Positions 54,001 to 62,080 of a DNA stretch of 64,000 bases are shown in pieces (the first letter of the stretch is position 1; every line of letters begins with the position of its first letter). The position numbers and the translations under genes are program-made. A model generated the notes under the pieces. The model saw only the letters and a program-made list of their open reading frames with translations, was not told where the DNA came from and did no database searches. This DNA is from Lachnospiraceae bacterium UBA1766. Its GTDB lineage: Bacteria; Bacillota; Clostridia; Lachnospirales; Lachnospiraceae. Where the stretch lies: positions 1 through 64,000 of the forward strand of contig DCGY01000021.1 in the NCBI GenBank assembly GCA_002314715.1. Direction: 5' to 3'.

Positions 54001-54117
54001 GTATTCACCTTCCTCGGTGTGCTCACCGTCTTCCTCGTAATTTATATCCTCATCATAATCAAAATCCTCTACAAAGGATTCCTCTTCCGGTACATTTTTA
54101 TGACCAAATAATTTCAT
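51043..54117 (-). CDS. GH25 lysozyme-like surface protein with acidic repeat tail
   Basis: 1024 residues. Order: cytoplasmic N-tail with about 14 copies of a 6-residue GEYTEE repeat (residues 31-118); basic KKKR patch; membrane helix (192-214); Gln run; a SpaA-like beta domain (KFSNRESSKLIANVPFSVT); several bacterial Ig-like (Big_2-type) domains; two cell-wall-binding repeats (GWQTIDGQVYYYDAKG, YNFASDGSLVTG); C-terminal GH25 domain with MGIDVSKWNGKIDW and the catalytic FLDVE. It probably cleaves or binds peptidoglycan outside. The tail is negatively charged and rich in Tyr. It shares beta and GH25 domains with the 420-residue protein next door. Confidence 0.9.
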   Translation of the reverse strand: MKLFGHKNVPEEESFVEDFDYDEDINYEEDGEHTEEGEYAEEGEYYEEGEYTEEGEYYEEGEYTEEGEYTEDGEYTEDGEYAEEGEYTEEGEYTEEGEYYEDGEYTEEGEYTEEEYYEEDAPEEQDALEFTGEIEYKEVREELGETQTLPKLHVAAPRQEDFFDDVPKKKRTPEEELESDDDEEESGGFLDKIVIATGVAVVALALIVAGLYFSKPKEINNSEFFAGIDNSISKIDMIGEDGITAISNAVIARVEEQKRQEQEQQQQQQQQTTGNQGTSTGYNENEYLNTIAVAMSLTSVQQDLKIKFSNRESSKLIANVPFSVTITKPDGTTDVWEDDDMDGIIYRKELTGGDYKIKMNAFDNTKYSNYVFPSSTQTAEVKKKIVYAKVDVVDEIKQESEVNVSAEDTKKNETETESSIKDTVEFVTSTASANSYTEIEKDQIPEPATVKLGGALESVSMTTAITPGDIKIWVGASQDFTIQASDENGALTIKEVAIVGNDAAIASVSNNGVNGTVTGVAPGKTQIGYIIRLEKTDENGEGIVLSGSCEVTVWGSGTVDAGEASRTVSVGTTTDIKLDAKGFVDGVPLAYAVFSSNTYVGEVNVNDSGVISLKALTVGETTLTAYINYYNGTEQTKVTKEIQVKVEDPRKLVVDEEMTVLVDKPEKLVCKIEKALTKDTAVKVECSDVSVALVTVEKQEITVKGLKSGSCVLTITYEEEGTKEVLKATCAVTVKPQPKDDYETKLLDMNNNQVYVLENEKYREAVYADYYTATQFFIMMGATYTGWQTIDGQVYYYDAKGEKVTGEQTIQGAKYNFASDGSLVTGSGTMGIDVSKWNGKIDWNAVKNSGVSYVIIRCGYRGSSKGQLIEDSKFEENIKGATAAGLKVGVYFFTQAIDEVEAVYEASFVLDRIKKYKISYPIFLDVEASGGRADKIDVQTRTAVCKAFCETIKNAGYTPGVYANKNWFTEKINVSELSNYKIWLAQYASTPTYTGHYDLWQYKDTGTIGGISGKVDLNISYLGY
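53764..54027 (-). repeat. 18-base tandem repeats encoding GEYTEE
   Basis: About 14 degenerate 18-base units in the 1024-residue protein. Units vary at the middle residue (T, Y or A) and at E/D. Slippage could change tail length in vivo. Confidence 0.85.
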
Positions 54118-54195
54118 TTTGATTGTCCCTTCAATTGCTTTTCCACAAGCTCTTGTGTATTTACAAGTCAAATTATGCAAAGTTATACGAAATAC

Positions 54196-54224
54196 ATTAT
54201 ATCATTCCTGCCTATTTCAGGCAA
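54196..54224 (-). promoter_or_regulatory. Promoter of the 1024-residue surface protein gene
   Basis: -35 TTGCCT (54219-54224), -10 TATAAT (54196-54201), 17-base spacer. TGCCTGAAATAGGCA, a small palindrome, covers the -35 and could be an operator. Confidence 0.65.
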
Positions 54225-54283
54225 CCAAAATGGGGAAACTTCATAATATCTTAAAGATTATGGCAATATCTGGCATATCCGTA

Positions 54284-56227
54284 TTACCAGCCATAATGAT
54301 TAAAAGGTGATTTTTTTACCGTGGCAGTGGTTCTGTCCACAACAGCCTGATTTTGAAGGGTTTCCGTGGATGTCAGTAGATTCTCACCACAGCCTACCCA
54401 CTCCAAATTTTCCAAATCCTTTAAAGGCTGCAAATCGCTGATATAATTATTGGTCAAATCCAGCCTTTGAAGTTTCTTTAATTCCTTGGCAAAGTCCAGA
54501 TGATCGATTTGATTCCCCCGAATATCCAGCACCTCCAGATTCGGGAAATTGGTCACAAATCGAATACAATCCTTCATAGGAAGGTCCTTCCAATTCTCAT
54601 AATTGTATTCCCGAATACCCTCTTCCGTATTAAAGGCCTCCCATTCCAGATTCTCCAAATACAAAACCTTGAGACTGGTATTGGTCTGAACCAGATTCAA
54701 ATCAATTTTTAACTCCGTATTGTTTAAATTCAGTTCCTCCAGATTCGGAATCATAAATAAGGTTTCCGCATCCGCGTCGGTGTTCAAGCTTTCAAAATCA
54801 ACCTTTCGAAGTTTGTCAAGCTTCGTCAATACCTGAAGAGACATCAGGCTATGACCTGCACCAAGTTTCAGCTCCTCCAGGTTTTTCATGCACTCCACTT
54901 CACCGAAATGATAGTAGTTACAACCATACAAACGAAGGTGGGTAACATTGGGGAAATCCTTCAATAATGTAATATCGTTAAATCCTTCCAATGTGAGGGT
55001 AGTAACCTTTTTGAGCGCCCGGAAGCTCTCCGGAAGCTCCTGGGTGTAGTAATACGAAAGCATCAACTCTTCCAGCTGCGTCAAATGCACAACCGGTTCA
55101 TAACTGTCTATCTGATAACAGTTTTCCAGACGAAGAACCTTTAGCTCCGGAACATTTTTTAATTCCTCTACCGAAATAATATCGCAGCTTACCAACGTAA
55201 GAGCTTCCAGCTTCGGAATGGATTCCAGGAAACGAATATCCCTCAGATTATCTACGTGCAAATCAATTTCCCGAAGCCAAGGCATTTGGCTCAAAAAAGG
55301 AAGTGTCATATAATCATCCGCATCCAAATAAAAGCTTTCCAGGTGGGTCAGCTTTGCAATTGCCGACAAATCCGGATAGGGCAACTTTTTGGCAGAAGAA
55401 ATATGAATAATAAAGGATAAATCCGTAAGGTTTTCCAGTTTCTCAATCTCACCGATTCCTTTTCCGTCTTCATAATATTTGCAATGCAATTTCTTTAAGT
55501 TTTTGGGGTTGCTTAAATTTTCCTCTACCTCAATCGGTGTAAAGTTGCAGCGCAGCTCCTCCAATTTGGGAAATGCGGACAACATGGTGACCTCCGAATG
55601 ATAAGCCTGAATATGTAACACCGAAAGATTGGGGAAACAGCAAAGATCCTGGTAGTTCACATTTTTCTCTGACGAAATGGTAACGGTCTGAACCTCTCCG
55701 CCTTCCAGCTTGTAATCCACCGTATGATAGCTGTCCTGCATCATAAAATGAGTTAGCTTGCCAAATTCCTCCTCCGTTAGTTCGGAAGCTTCTTTCCCAT
55801 AGACCTTTGCCACGAATTCTTCCATAAAGTCCGACTTTATCTTTCTCGTATTGGTGGTCTGGGCAGATACCGCTTTCCCACCATTACCCTTGCCGGTTTG
55901 ATTTTTTGTACTTTTGTTTGCGGATGGTATGATGTATCCAAGCATCATACAAAGCAGTGCAATCAGACAAACTGTCAAAACCAAAATTATCTTTTCCCGG
56001 TGTAACATGGTTTTTGTCGCATTCGCCACGCTTCTTTTTGGTCCGGAGGATTTGACAGACTTCTTTTTTTCCTTGTTTGTCGCTTCCTTTTTGTCCGGCA
56101 CCGGCACAATTACGTCCATATCCAACAGATACTGGGCATTACAGTAACTGCATTTATAAGTGCGCAATCCCTTTTTCTTCAGAAGGGCTCCGCAACCGGG
56201 GCACTCCATCTTTACCAGTTTTATCAT
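54284..56227 (-). CDS. Zinc-ribbon, membrane-spanning leucine-rich repeat protein
   Basis: 647 residues. N-terminal zinc ribbon (CPGC at 9-12, CSYC at 26-29), basic linker, membrane helix (about 77-100), short spacer, then about 15-18 leucine-rich repeats (xLxxLxLxxN type; e.g. LQRLDLTNNYISDLQPLKDL). With the ribbon inside and the LRR outside, it may sense or bind a partner outside the cell. It starts with an ATGA overlap with the transglutaminase gene stop. No known enzyme. Function unknown. Confidence 0.8.
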   Translation of the reverse strand: MIKLVKMECPGCGALLKKKGLRTYKCSYCNAQYLLDMDVIVPVPDKKEATNKEKKKSVKSSGPKRSVANATKTMLHREKIILVLTVCLIALLCMMLGYIIPSANKSTKNQTGKGNGGKAVSAQTTNTRKIKSDFMEEFVAKVYGKEASELTEEEFGKLTHFMMQDSYHTVDYKLEGGEVQTVTISSEKNVNYQDLCCFPNLSVLHIQAYHSEVTMLSAFPKLEELRCNFTPIEVEENLSNPKNLKKLHCKYYEDGKGIGEIEKLENLTDLSFIIHISSAKKLPYPDLSAIAKLTHLESFYLDADDYMTLPFLSQMPWLREIDLHVDNLRDIRFLESIPKLEALTLVSCDIISVEELKNVPELKVLRLENCYQIDSYEPVVHLTQLEELMLSYYYTQELPESFRALKKVTTLTLEGFNDITLLKDFPNVTHLRLYGCNYYHFGEVECMKNLEELKLGAGHSLMSLQVLTKLDKLRKVDFESLNTDADAETLFMIPNLEELNLNNTELKIDLNLVQTNTSLKVLYLENLEWEAFNTEEGIREYNYENWKDLPMKDCIRFVTNFPNLEVLDIRGNQIDHLDFAKELKKLQRLDLTNNYISDLQPLKDLENLEWVGCGENLLTSTETLQNQAVVDRTTATVKKSPFNHYGW

Positions 56228-58548
56228 TCCCTACTCCTGTAAAACAGAGAAATCATTCTCTTTTCTATCCTGCAGAAGATTCGGCGTTTCTTCTGCAACC
56301 TTATCTGCTCCAGCAAGGCTCCATGGTCTGCGAATAATTCTTCCAGGTGCTCTGTTCTCACTTCATCCCTGCTATAACTGCACTGATTCATCCGTCGGAT
56401 TCCGGCCTCACCGGGCAGGTTTGCTTCCTTTAGTCGTTCTCCGAATTCCATCAAGGTTTCACCCTCGGCCCGTTTCCGGCCCAAAATAGCCCACAAAGTC
56501 TCATTTCTTCCAAACAAGGTAATCAGTTTTTCCCGAGGTGTCTGTTTTTTCCACCGGCGAACCTTTCGTTCCAGATAAATCGCATACACAGCAAAGGCCG
56601 ATATACAGAATACCAAAATACCAATCAAAAGTGCAACCGAAAAATCAAAAACCGCACTTATAAGCTTCCGAAGCTGTTCCTTCCTGCGTTCCTTGGTCTT
56701 AGCCAGCTCCTGCTCCTTCTTTTGTGCCTCCAAAAGCTCCTGCTGTTGTCTTTCTTCCTTTTTTCTCTCCTCCTGCATTTGCAGGTACTCGTCCCAGTTT
56801 TGATTTCCCTGGTTCATTTCGGAATAGGTTTTCCGAAATGCCCAGGAAGAAACAGTACGTTCACCAAAGCTTGGAGTCGGCTCAAAGGCAATCCATCCAA
56901 GCCCTTCCAGATATACCTCCGGCCAGGCATGGGCCATACCTGCTGTCACCTCTACCGTTTCCCTGCCGTTCACCGGTACAAAGAATCCCTGACACACGCG
57001 GGCCGGATAGCCTTCGCTTTGTGCCAAAAGGGCAAATGCCGTGGCATAGTGCATACAATAGCCGGCCCTTGTTTCCAGGAGAAAATAATCCAAAAATTCT
57101 TCCTTGCTATCCACCTCCGGGGGGATTTCACCCGGAGACAAGGTATAGGAATAGCCGGAAAGTTCTCTTTCAAAGCATTTCAGGCGAGAATATCCGCTTT
57201 CTACGTTCCCTCCCTGTTCTTTCGCCTTTTGAAGGACCTGTTCTTTCCAAGCCTGTACTCCTGCGGAAACGGGAATGGTGGTTTCGTAGGTTTCCTTTTC
57301 TTCCTCCTGATTTTCATCCAAAAGCTGAGAAAACAAAGGGTGATCTTTGTTTAACTCTTTAAAAGTCACTTCGTATTCCGTACCGTAATCATAAACCTCA
57401 CTGCCCCGGGCCTTGGAAACCTCCGGCACCTCTATGGAACAATTGGGCAGAAGAATGGTATCACTGTAAAAGCGCTTATAATACACCCGGATTTTTCGAC
57501 TCTGCCAATAATCCTGCGCATAAGCGGTTACCCTTTGGATTGCATAATCCATTTCCGCTACATTCATCAATAGATCCTGGTCGGAGACACTTACTGCTTC
57601 TCCCCAGGTCCTGCCGTCAAAGCTTTGAAATACTTTGGCACGAAGGTACACCGCTCCTTCCAGGTCGTCCAGGCCCTCTACCTCCAGCATGACGTCCGGC
57701 GATTTGGATACGTTTCCCTCCAAATCACCGCTTTGTTCCAGGCTGTCAAACACCTCGTTGTAAGCAAACGCTTTCTTCCAATGCAAGCGTGTCATCCATT
57801 TTTCAAAGCCAACCTCAACACCCTGCAGCCTTTCCTGGGCAAGATATATGAAACGATTGGTAATTTTCCAGGAATAGGGTTCGTTGGGCTTTGGCATTAC
57901 ACCGATGAAAAGCGCATACACAAAGAAAACCGGCAAAAGGGTAAGCAAAAACTGCTTCTGTCGTTTCCCCGGATTTTCCTTGTCCCCGGATTTTTTCCAG
58001 TACTTTCGGGCAATATGGGCCCACAGATACAGAAGGAAAGCCAGGGTAAATGCGCTTCCCCAACCGGGCAGTCTGTAGGAAAAGAACCCGGCTCCCAAAA
58101 AAGCGATGGGCAGTCCCACACTGCACACCCAAAACAGCGCCGAAATTCGCTCCAACAAGCTCCATATCCCACAAGTAGCCAGTGCAATCCACAGCACCTG
58201 TAGCAACCAATACCAAACGTTCCAATCCGGATTGGTTTGTGTTCCTTGCATCAGCCAATTCCCATAGGCTCTCCAAAAATCACCGGCCTGGGGAAATCCA
58301 ATCCGAAGATGAGCAAATAAGACCAATGAAAGGACCAACAAAACTCCCCATGCCTTTCGAATGCCCTTTTGCGCCATACCGAAATAAAAGCAACCAATGA
58401 CTGCAGCCCCAAATAACAGGTGGCTGATTGAAAACGCTCCGATTCCACATGGATTGGATAGGGCAAAATAGACCGCAAGAAAGAGAAGAAACGTCGATCC
58501 TGCGGAGTAGATCATATTACTTGCAGAAGATTCTTTACTGTTTTCCAT
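56224..58548 (-). CDS. Transglutaminase-like membrane protein (TgpA-type)
   Basis: 774 residues. Six or so N-terminal helices, an extracellular transglutaminase domain with GYCMHYATAF (catalytic Cys) and AHAWPEVYLEGLGWIAFEPTP (His and acidic residue), then a coiled-coil rich in Glu/Lys/Gln (QMQEERKKEERQQQ), one more helix and a short cytoplasmic tail. The family is found with DUF58 and MoxR genes. The ATG at 58548 has AGGAGG 7 bases before it and overlaps the DUF58 stop. Confidence 0.88.
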   Translation of the reverse strand: MENSKESSASNMIYSAGSTFLLFLAVYFALSNPCGIGAFSISHLLFGAAVIGCFYFGMAQKGIRKAWGVLLVLSLVLFAHLRIGFPQAGDFWRAYGNWLMQGTQTNPDWNVWYWLLQVLWIALATCGIWSLLERISALFWVCSVGLPIAFLGAGFFSYRLPGWGSAFTLAFLLYLWAHIARKYWKKSGDKENPGKRQKQFLLTLLPVFFVYALFIGVMPKPNEPYSWKITNRFIYLAQERLQGVEVGFEKWMTRLHWKKAFAYNEVFDSLEQSGDLEGNVSKSPDVMLEVEGLDDLEGAVYLRAKVFQSFDGRTWGEAVSVSDQDLLMNVAEMDYAIQRVTAYAQDYWQSRKIRVYYKRFYSDTILLPNCSIEVPEVSKARGSEVYDYGTEYEVTFKELNKDHPLFSQLLDENQEEEKETYETTIPVSAGVQAWKEQVLQKAKEQGGNVESGYSRLKCFERELSGYSYTLSPGEIPPEVDSKEEFLDYFLLETRAGYCMHYATAFALLAQSEGYPARVCQGFFVPVNGRETVEVTAGMAHAWPEVYLEGLGWIAFEPTPSFGERTVSSWAFRKTYSEMNQGNQNWDEYLQMQEERKKEERQQQELLEAQKKEQELAKTKERRKEQLRKLISAVFDFSVALLIGILVFCISAFAVYAIYLERKVRRWKKQTPREKLITLFGRNETLWAILGRKRAEGETLMEFGERLKEANLPGEAGIRRMNQCSYSRDEVRTEHLEELFADHGALLEQIRLQKKRRIFCRIEKRMISLFYRSRE

Positions 58549-59707
58549 AAAGCACCTCCTGTTGGATTCTTTGGAAATCAAACTCTCCCAAATCCAAATA
58601 TTCTATTTCGCTTGTGAGATAATAAACTCTGCAAAGACAATCCTGATTCCGCAGTCGCTCCACTTCGTCCAAAACCGCCTCCGTCAGATGATTCACCACA
58701 AAAATCACTTTCTTTTGACCAAAATCCCGGAAGTTGTCCCGGAACCATGAAAGCACCTTTTTCTGGGACTGTTTCTCCTGGAAACCCAGTTTGGAGGTCA
58801 CTTCATAGATTGTATCAAAATCCCTCATTTGATATGCCGTATACTGTTCAAAATCCCCTTCCTTGGAACCATTTTGCAGGTTAAAGAAGCAAAATGCAGC
58901 CTCTTCTCCCTTTTGGATGGTCTCCGTCAACAGTAGCAAAGAAAGCTCCAGCAAGGTATTTTCCTCCGGCAAATACACGGAAGGTTCCTTATCCACCCGG
59001 CAGGTATCCAGATACAAAAAGAGCCCCTCCGATTCCTCATCATAAAAGGTACGACTCTTTAATTGTCCCATACGGGCAGACGCCTTCCAGTGAATATGTT
59101 TCAGGCTTTCTCCCTCCACATAATCTCTGGCAAAAACATCCGGGCGATTCTTTTTTAATACCGTGTCCTTTTGCGGCTTTCGCTCATCCTCTTCCTCCAG
59201 ACCGTACTCCTCCAAAGCGGGAACCCTGGGGGATACAATCGCTTCCAACGCCCCCGGAAAAGGATATGCCAGCACAAACACACGGAAAAAATCCGTTAGA
59301 AATAATTTTTTTACTCCTACTTTATAGGCCCCTCGGTACTTACAAATCATTTGCGTTTCAAAGGTATATTTCTCCCCCGGCAGTAACTCAAATTCCGCAT
59401 CCTGGGGAATATCCTGCACATAGGCGAAATCCGAAAATAACTCTACCCGAATACCGGATACCGGCAATTTCCCTTCATTTTGCAGGGTAAAGAAATAACG
59501 CACAGGCGTCCCTGCGGTAATGACCCGACTGTCAATGGTTTGGTAGACTTTGACTTGAATCAACACTACCAAAAGATACAGGTAGGAAATCAACGGGTAA
59601 CACAAAAGGGTAAAAAAGAGTCCGTAGCTTACGCTTCCTCCCCGGAAACTGATAAAGACCAAAGACGCTATGAGAAGCAGGAGCCAGATTCGTCTCCTTT
59701 TTTTCAT
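58535..59707 (-). CDS. DUF58-family membrane protein
   Basis: 390 residues. Two N-terminal helices (about 8-48), a beta domain and the DUF58 block RPDVFARDYVEGESLKHIHW followed by ASARMGQLKSRTFYD. Often acts with MoxR ATPases in protein assembly or envelope processes. Overlaps the MoxR stop by 4 bases and the next start by 14. Confidence 0.9.
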   Translation of the reverse strand: MKKRRRIWLLLLIASLVFISFRGGSVSYGLFFTLLCYPLISYLYLLVVLIQVKVYQTIDSRVITAGTPVRYFFTLQNEGKLPVSGIRVELFSDFAYVQDIPQDAEFELLPGEKYTFETQMICKYRGAYKVGVKKLFLTDFFRVFVLAYPFPGALEAIVSPRVPALEEYGLEEEDERKPQKDTVLKKNRPDVFARDYVEGESLKHIHWKASARMGQLKSRTFYDEESEGLFLYLDTCRVDKEPSVYLPEENTLLELSLLLLTETIQKGEEAAFCFFNLQNGSKEGDFEQYTAYQMRDFDTIYEVTSKLGFQEKQSQKKVLSWFRDNFRDFGQKKVIFVVNHLTEAVLDEVERLRNQDCLCRVYYLTSEIEYLDLGEFDFQRIQQEVLYGKQ

Positions 59708-60672
59708 ACAGGTACCTTTGCCTTTACAACCAATTCTTTTAATATTTTCTCCGCAGTCAGATTCTCTCTCTTCGCCTTTGTGGTAAGCACCAACCGATGC
59801 GCCAACACACGGGATACATTTGCCTTGATATCATCGGGAATACAATAATCTCTTCCCTCCAGGCAGGCCTTTGCCTTTGCGCAGGAAAGAAGCGCCAGAT
59901 ACGCTCTGGTACTGGCTCCCAGGTGGATTCTCTCATCCTTTCTGGTAAGGGTAATAATTTCCAAGGCATATTCCAGCAGTTTATCGGAAATCTCCATACT
60001 GCGAACCTTATCCTGCATCTTTCGGATTTCCTGATCGGACAAAGGTTTGGGGGAGCCTTCCGACAAATTCCCTGTCATCCCACCCGGTTCTGTGACCGGC
60101 TCTTCTTTTTGGAGCTGTTTCCTGGCAATATCCAGTTCCTTCTCTTTCGCAGGATATCCCAGCGACAATTTCATCAAAAAACGGTCCAGCTGTGCCTCCG
60201 GCAAAGCATAGGTTCCCACATATTCCACCGGATTTTGAGTTGCAATGACCATGAATGGTTTGTTCATGGGTATGGTCTGGCCATCAATGGTCACCTGCTC
60301 TTCCGCCATAGCCTCCAACAGAGCCGCCTGGGTCTTGGGGGAGGTTCGATTAATTTCATCCGCCAGCACCAGCTGATGCATCACCGCACCCTCCTTTCGT
60401 GTAAACGCACCGGTTTGCATCTGATAAACATAGAATCCGGTCACATCTCCCGGCAAGGTATCCGGAGTAAACTGGATACGGCCGAAGTCCAGTCCCGTAG
60501 CATAGGAAAAAGCCTTGGCAAGGGTGGTCTTTCCGACACCCGGTACATCCTCCAGAAGAACATGTCCTCCCGCCAGTAAACTGATAAACAAGGATTCGAT
60601 TACATCCTCTTTTCCGATAAAATCTTTGCCGATTGTATTCAAAAAACGATTGTACAGTTCTTTCATATCCAT
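59704..60672 (-). CDS. MoxR-family AAA+ ATPase
   Basis: 322 residues. Walker A EDVPGVGKTTLA, Walker B LADEINRTSP, AAA sensor FMVIATQNPVEYVGTY and arginine finger region. First gene of MoxR - DUF58 - transglutaminase - LRR, all with overlapping ends, so one transcript. MoxR proteins act as chaperones for metal or complex assembly. GAGGGAGAG precedes the ATG. Confidence 0.95.
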   Translation of the reverse strand: MDMKELYNRFLNTIGKDFIGKEDVIESLFISLLAGGHVLLEDVPGVGKTTLAKAFSYATGLDFGRIQFTPDTLPGDVTGFYVYQMQTGAFTRKEGAVMHQLVLADEINRTSPKTQAALLEAMAEEQVTIDGQTIPMNKPFMVIATQNPVEYVGTYALPEAQLDRFLMKLSLGYPAKEKELDIARKQLQKEEPVTEPGGMTGNLSEGSPKPLSDQEIRKMQDKVRSMEISDKLLEYALEIITLTRKDERIHLGASTRAYLALLSCAKAKACLEGRDYCIPDDIKANVSRVLAHRLVLTTKAKRENLTAEKILKELVVKAKVPV

Positions 60673-60879
60673 TTATTTCTCTCCCTCTGAATCATGCTTT
60701 CCTAAGGCATATGTAACACCTTTATTTTATCGTAAAATCATCAAAAAAGGAAGTCTCTACCACTCTTCAAAAGTACTCTTATTCTTCCTATTTTGCCCTT
60801 TTCATGATATGATGACAAAAGGACGTGAATTCGGTCCGTTTTTCGAACCGGCATTTCGTACAGAAAGAGAGTATCCCCC

Positions 60880-61338
60880 ATGACTGTTTCTCAGCTGATT
60901 TTATTGCATCTTACTACCCTGTGCTTCGGCGCCATTATCGGGGCATATTGCGGCACCATTGATTATCGTATTCGGGAAAATTTGCCCTTAATTACAAAAG
61001 ACTGCTTTTGTCCCACCTGCAATCATGTGCTGCCCGGAAAAGATCAGATTCCGATTCTGGGCTGGCTGATGCTTGGAGGAAAATGTCGCTTTTGTCACAC
61101 CGCAATCCCGAAACGTTATCCCATTATCGAGGGTGGTTTTTCTCTGTTTTACCTGCTTTCCTTTGTAATTTTGCATCAAAAAACAGCAGCCATGCTGATT
61201 CTATGGCTACTGTTTATCACTTCTATTCTTGTCCTTCGAAGCAAGGGGCACGTGGCTTCCTTACTGAAAGGTCTGGGAATCATGTATATTTATCATTTGC
61301 TGTACGGCTTTCTGCTCTATATCATTATTTGTGCTTAA
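60880..61338 (+). CDS. Prepilin-peptidase-like protein lacking the protease domain
   Basis: 152 residues. Holds the N-terminal zinc-binding domain of type IV prepilin peptidases: CPTCNHVLPGKDQIPILGWL and KCRFCHTAIPKRYPIIEG (two CxxC pairs), then three or four helices. The aspartyl-protease part with GxGD is missing. It could be a diverged or decayed copy, or a stand-alone membrane protein. Its end overlaps the PP2C gene by 14 bases on the opposite strand. A weak GAGAG site precedes the ATG. Confidence 0.75.
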   Translation: MTVSQLILLHLTTLCFGAIIGAYCGTIDYRIRENLPLITKDCFCPTCNHVLPGKDQIPILGWLMLGGKCRFCHTAIPKRYPIIEGGFSLFYLLSFVILHQKTAAMLILWLLFITSILVLRSKGHVASLLKGLGIMYIYHLLYGFLLYIIICA

Positions 61339-62059
61339 AGCCTACCATAATACAGGATACATTATCCCGTTCTCCACGACTCATGACAAGCTGCAGGCAT
61401 TGCTCACAAGCTGCCTGCATTTGTTTTGAATTTTTTACCTTTTCTGTCAAACCGTAAATATCTCTCACATCCAGATCATGGAACAGACCATCCGATCCCA
61501 AGATAAATACATCCTCTTCCATAACCGTTCCCGTCAGACAATTGACCCATAAATCCATGGCCTTGCCCATATGATTGGCCAAACGATTCTTCACGCTTCC
61601 GTCCGAACCGGTTTTCACCGATACCTCGTCTCTGGTCAGCTGGCAAAGCTGGCCGCCCCGCAGGATACAAATGCGACTGTCTCCCACATGGAAAATATAA
61701 TAGTTCTCGTTATAGACCAAAAGAAGGGACATGGTACAACCGATCTGTATCTGGTTCTCTTTCTGAAACAGATACACATTTTCATTGGCTGCATGAACCG
61801 CATTGTCCAATTCCTCTACGATTTCGCTTTCCGGAACTCCTGCCGTAAATCGGCGGTAAATCCAGTCAAACCACTGAGAAATCCCCTGTGTGACCATCTC
61901 AGAAGCAATTTCGCTGTAATCAAAGCTTCCGATTCCATCACAAATACAGGCCAACGTGAGTGCATTCCCCTGATGTTCCCCCATATGGAGAATGACTCGG
62001 TCCTGATTCTTTTCCCGGACAATTCCCTGGCTGGTAATACACCCCGCTACAACCTTCAT
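61325..62059 (-). CDS. PP2C-family protein phosphatase
   Basis: 244 residues. Motifs KNQDRVILHM, CDGIGSFDYSE, HVGDSRICIL and LGSDGLFHDLD place the metal-binding Asp residues of PPM phosphatases. Likely removes phosphate from Ser/Thr, perhaps on targets read by the FHA protein upstream. No Ser/Thr kinase is in the window. GGGGAGAAGG precedes the ATG, 21 bases after the FHA stop. Confidence 0.92.
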   Translation of the reverse strand: MKVVAGCITSQGIVREKNQDRVILHMGEHQGNALTLACICDGIGSFDYSEIASEMVTQGISQWFDWIYRRFTAGVPESEIVEELDNAVHAANENVYLFQKENQIQIGCTMSLLLVYNENYYIFHVGDSRICILRGGQLCQLTRDEVSVKTGSDGSVKNRLANHMGKAMDLWVNCLTGTVMEEDVFILGSDGLFHDLDVRDIYGLTEKVKNSKQMQAACEQCLQLVMSRGERDNVSCIMVGFKHK

Positions 62060-62080
62060 AAATGCCTTCTCCCCATTCCT

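Noticed and set aside
53499..54026. Long ORF rich in Thr/Lys/Pro in another frame of the GEYTEE repeats
   Set aside because: A shadow of the 18-base repeats; repetitive DNA is open in several frames.
56722..57362. Two plus-strand ORFs over 200 codons opposite the transglutaminase gene
   Set aside because: Antisense shadows, no ribosome sites, Pro/Phe/Leu-rich low-quality sequence.
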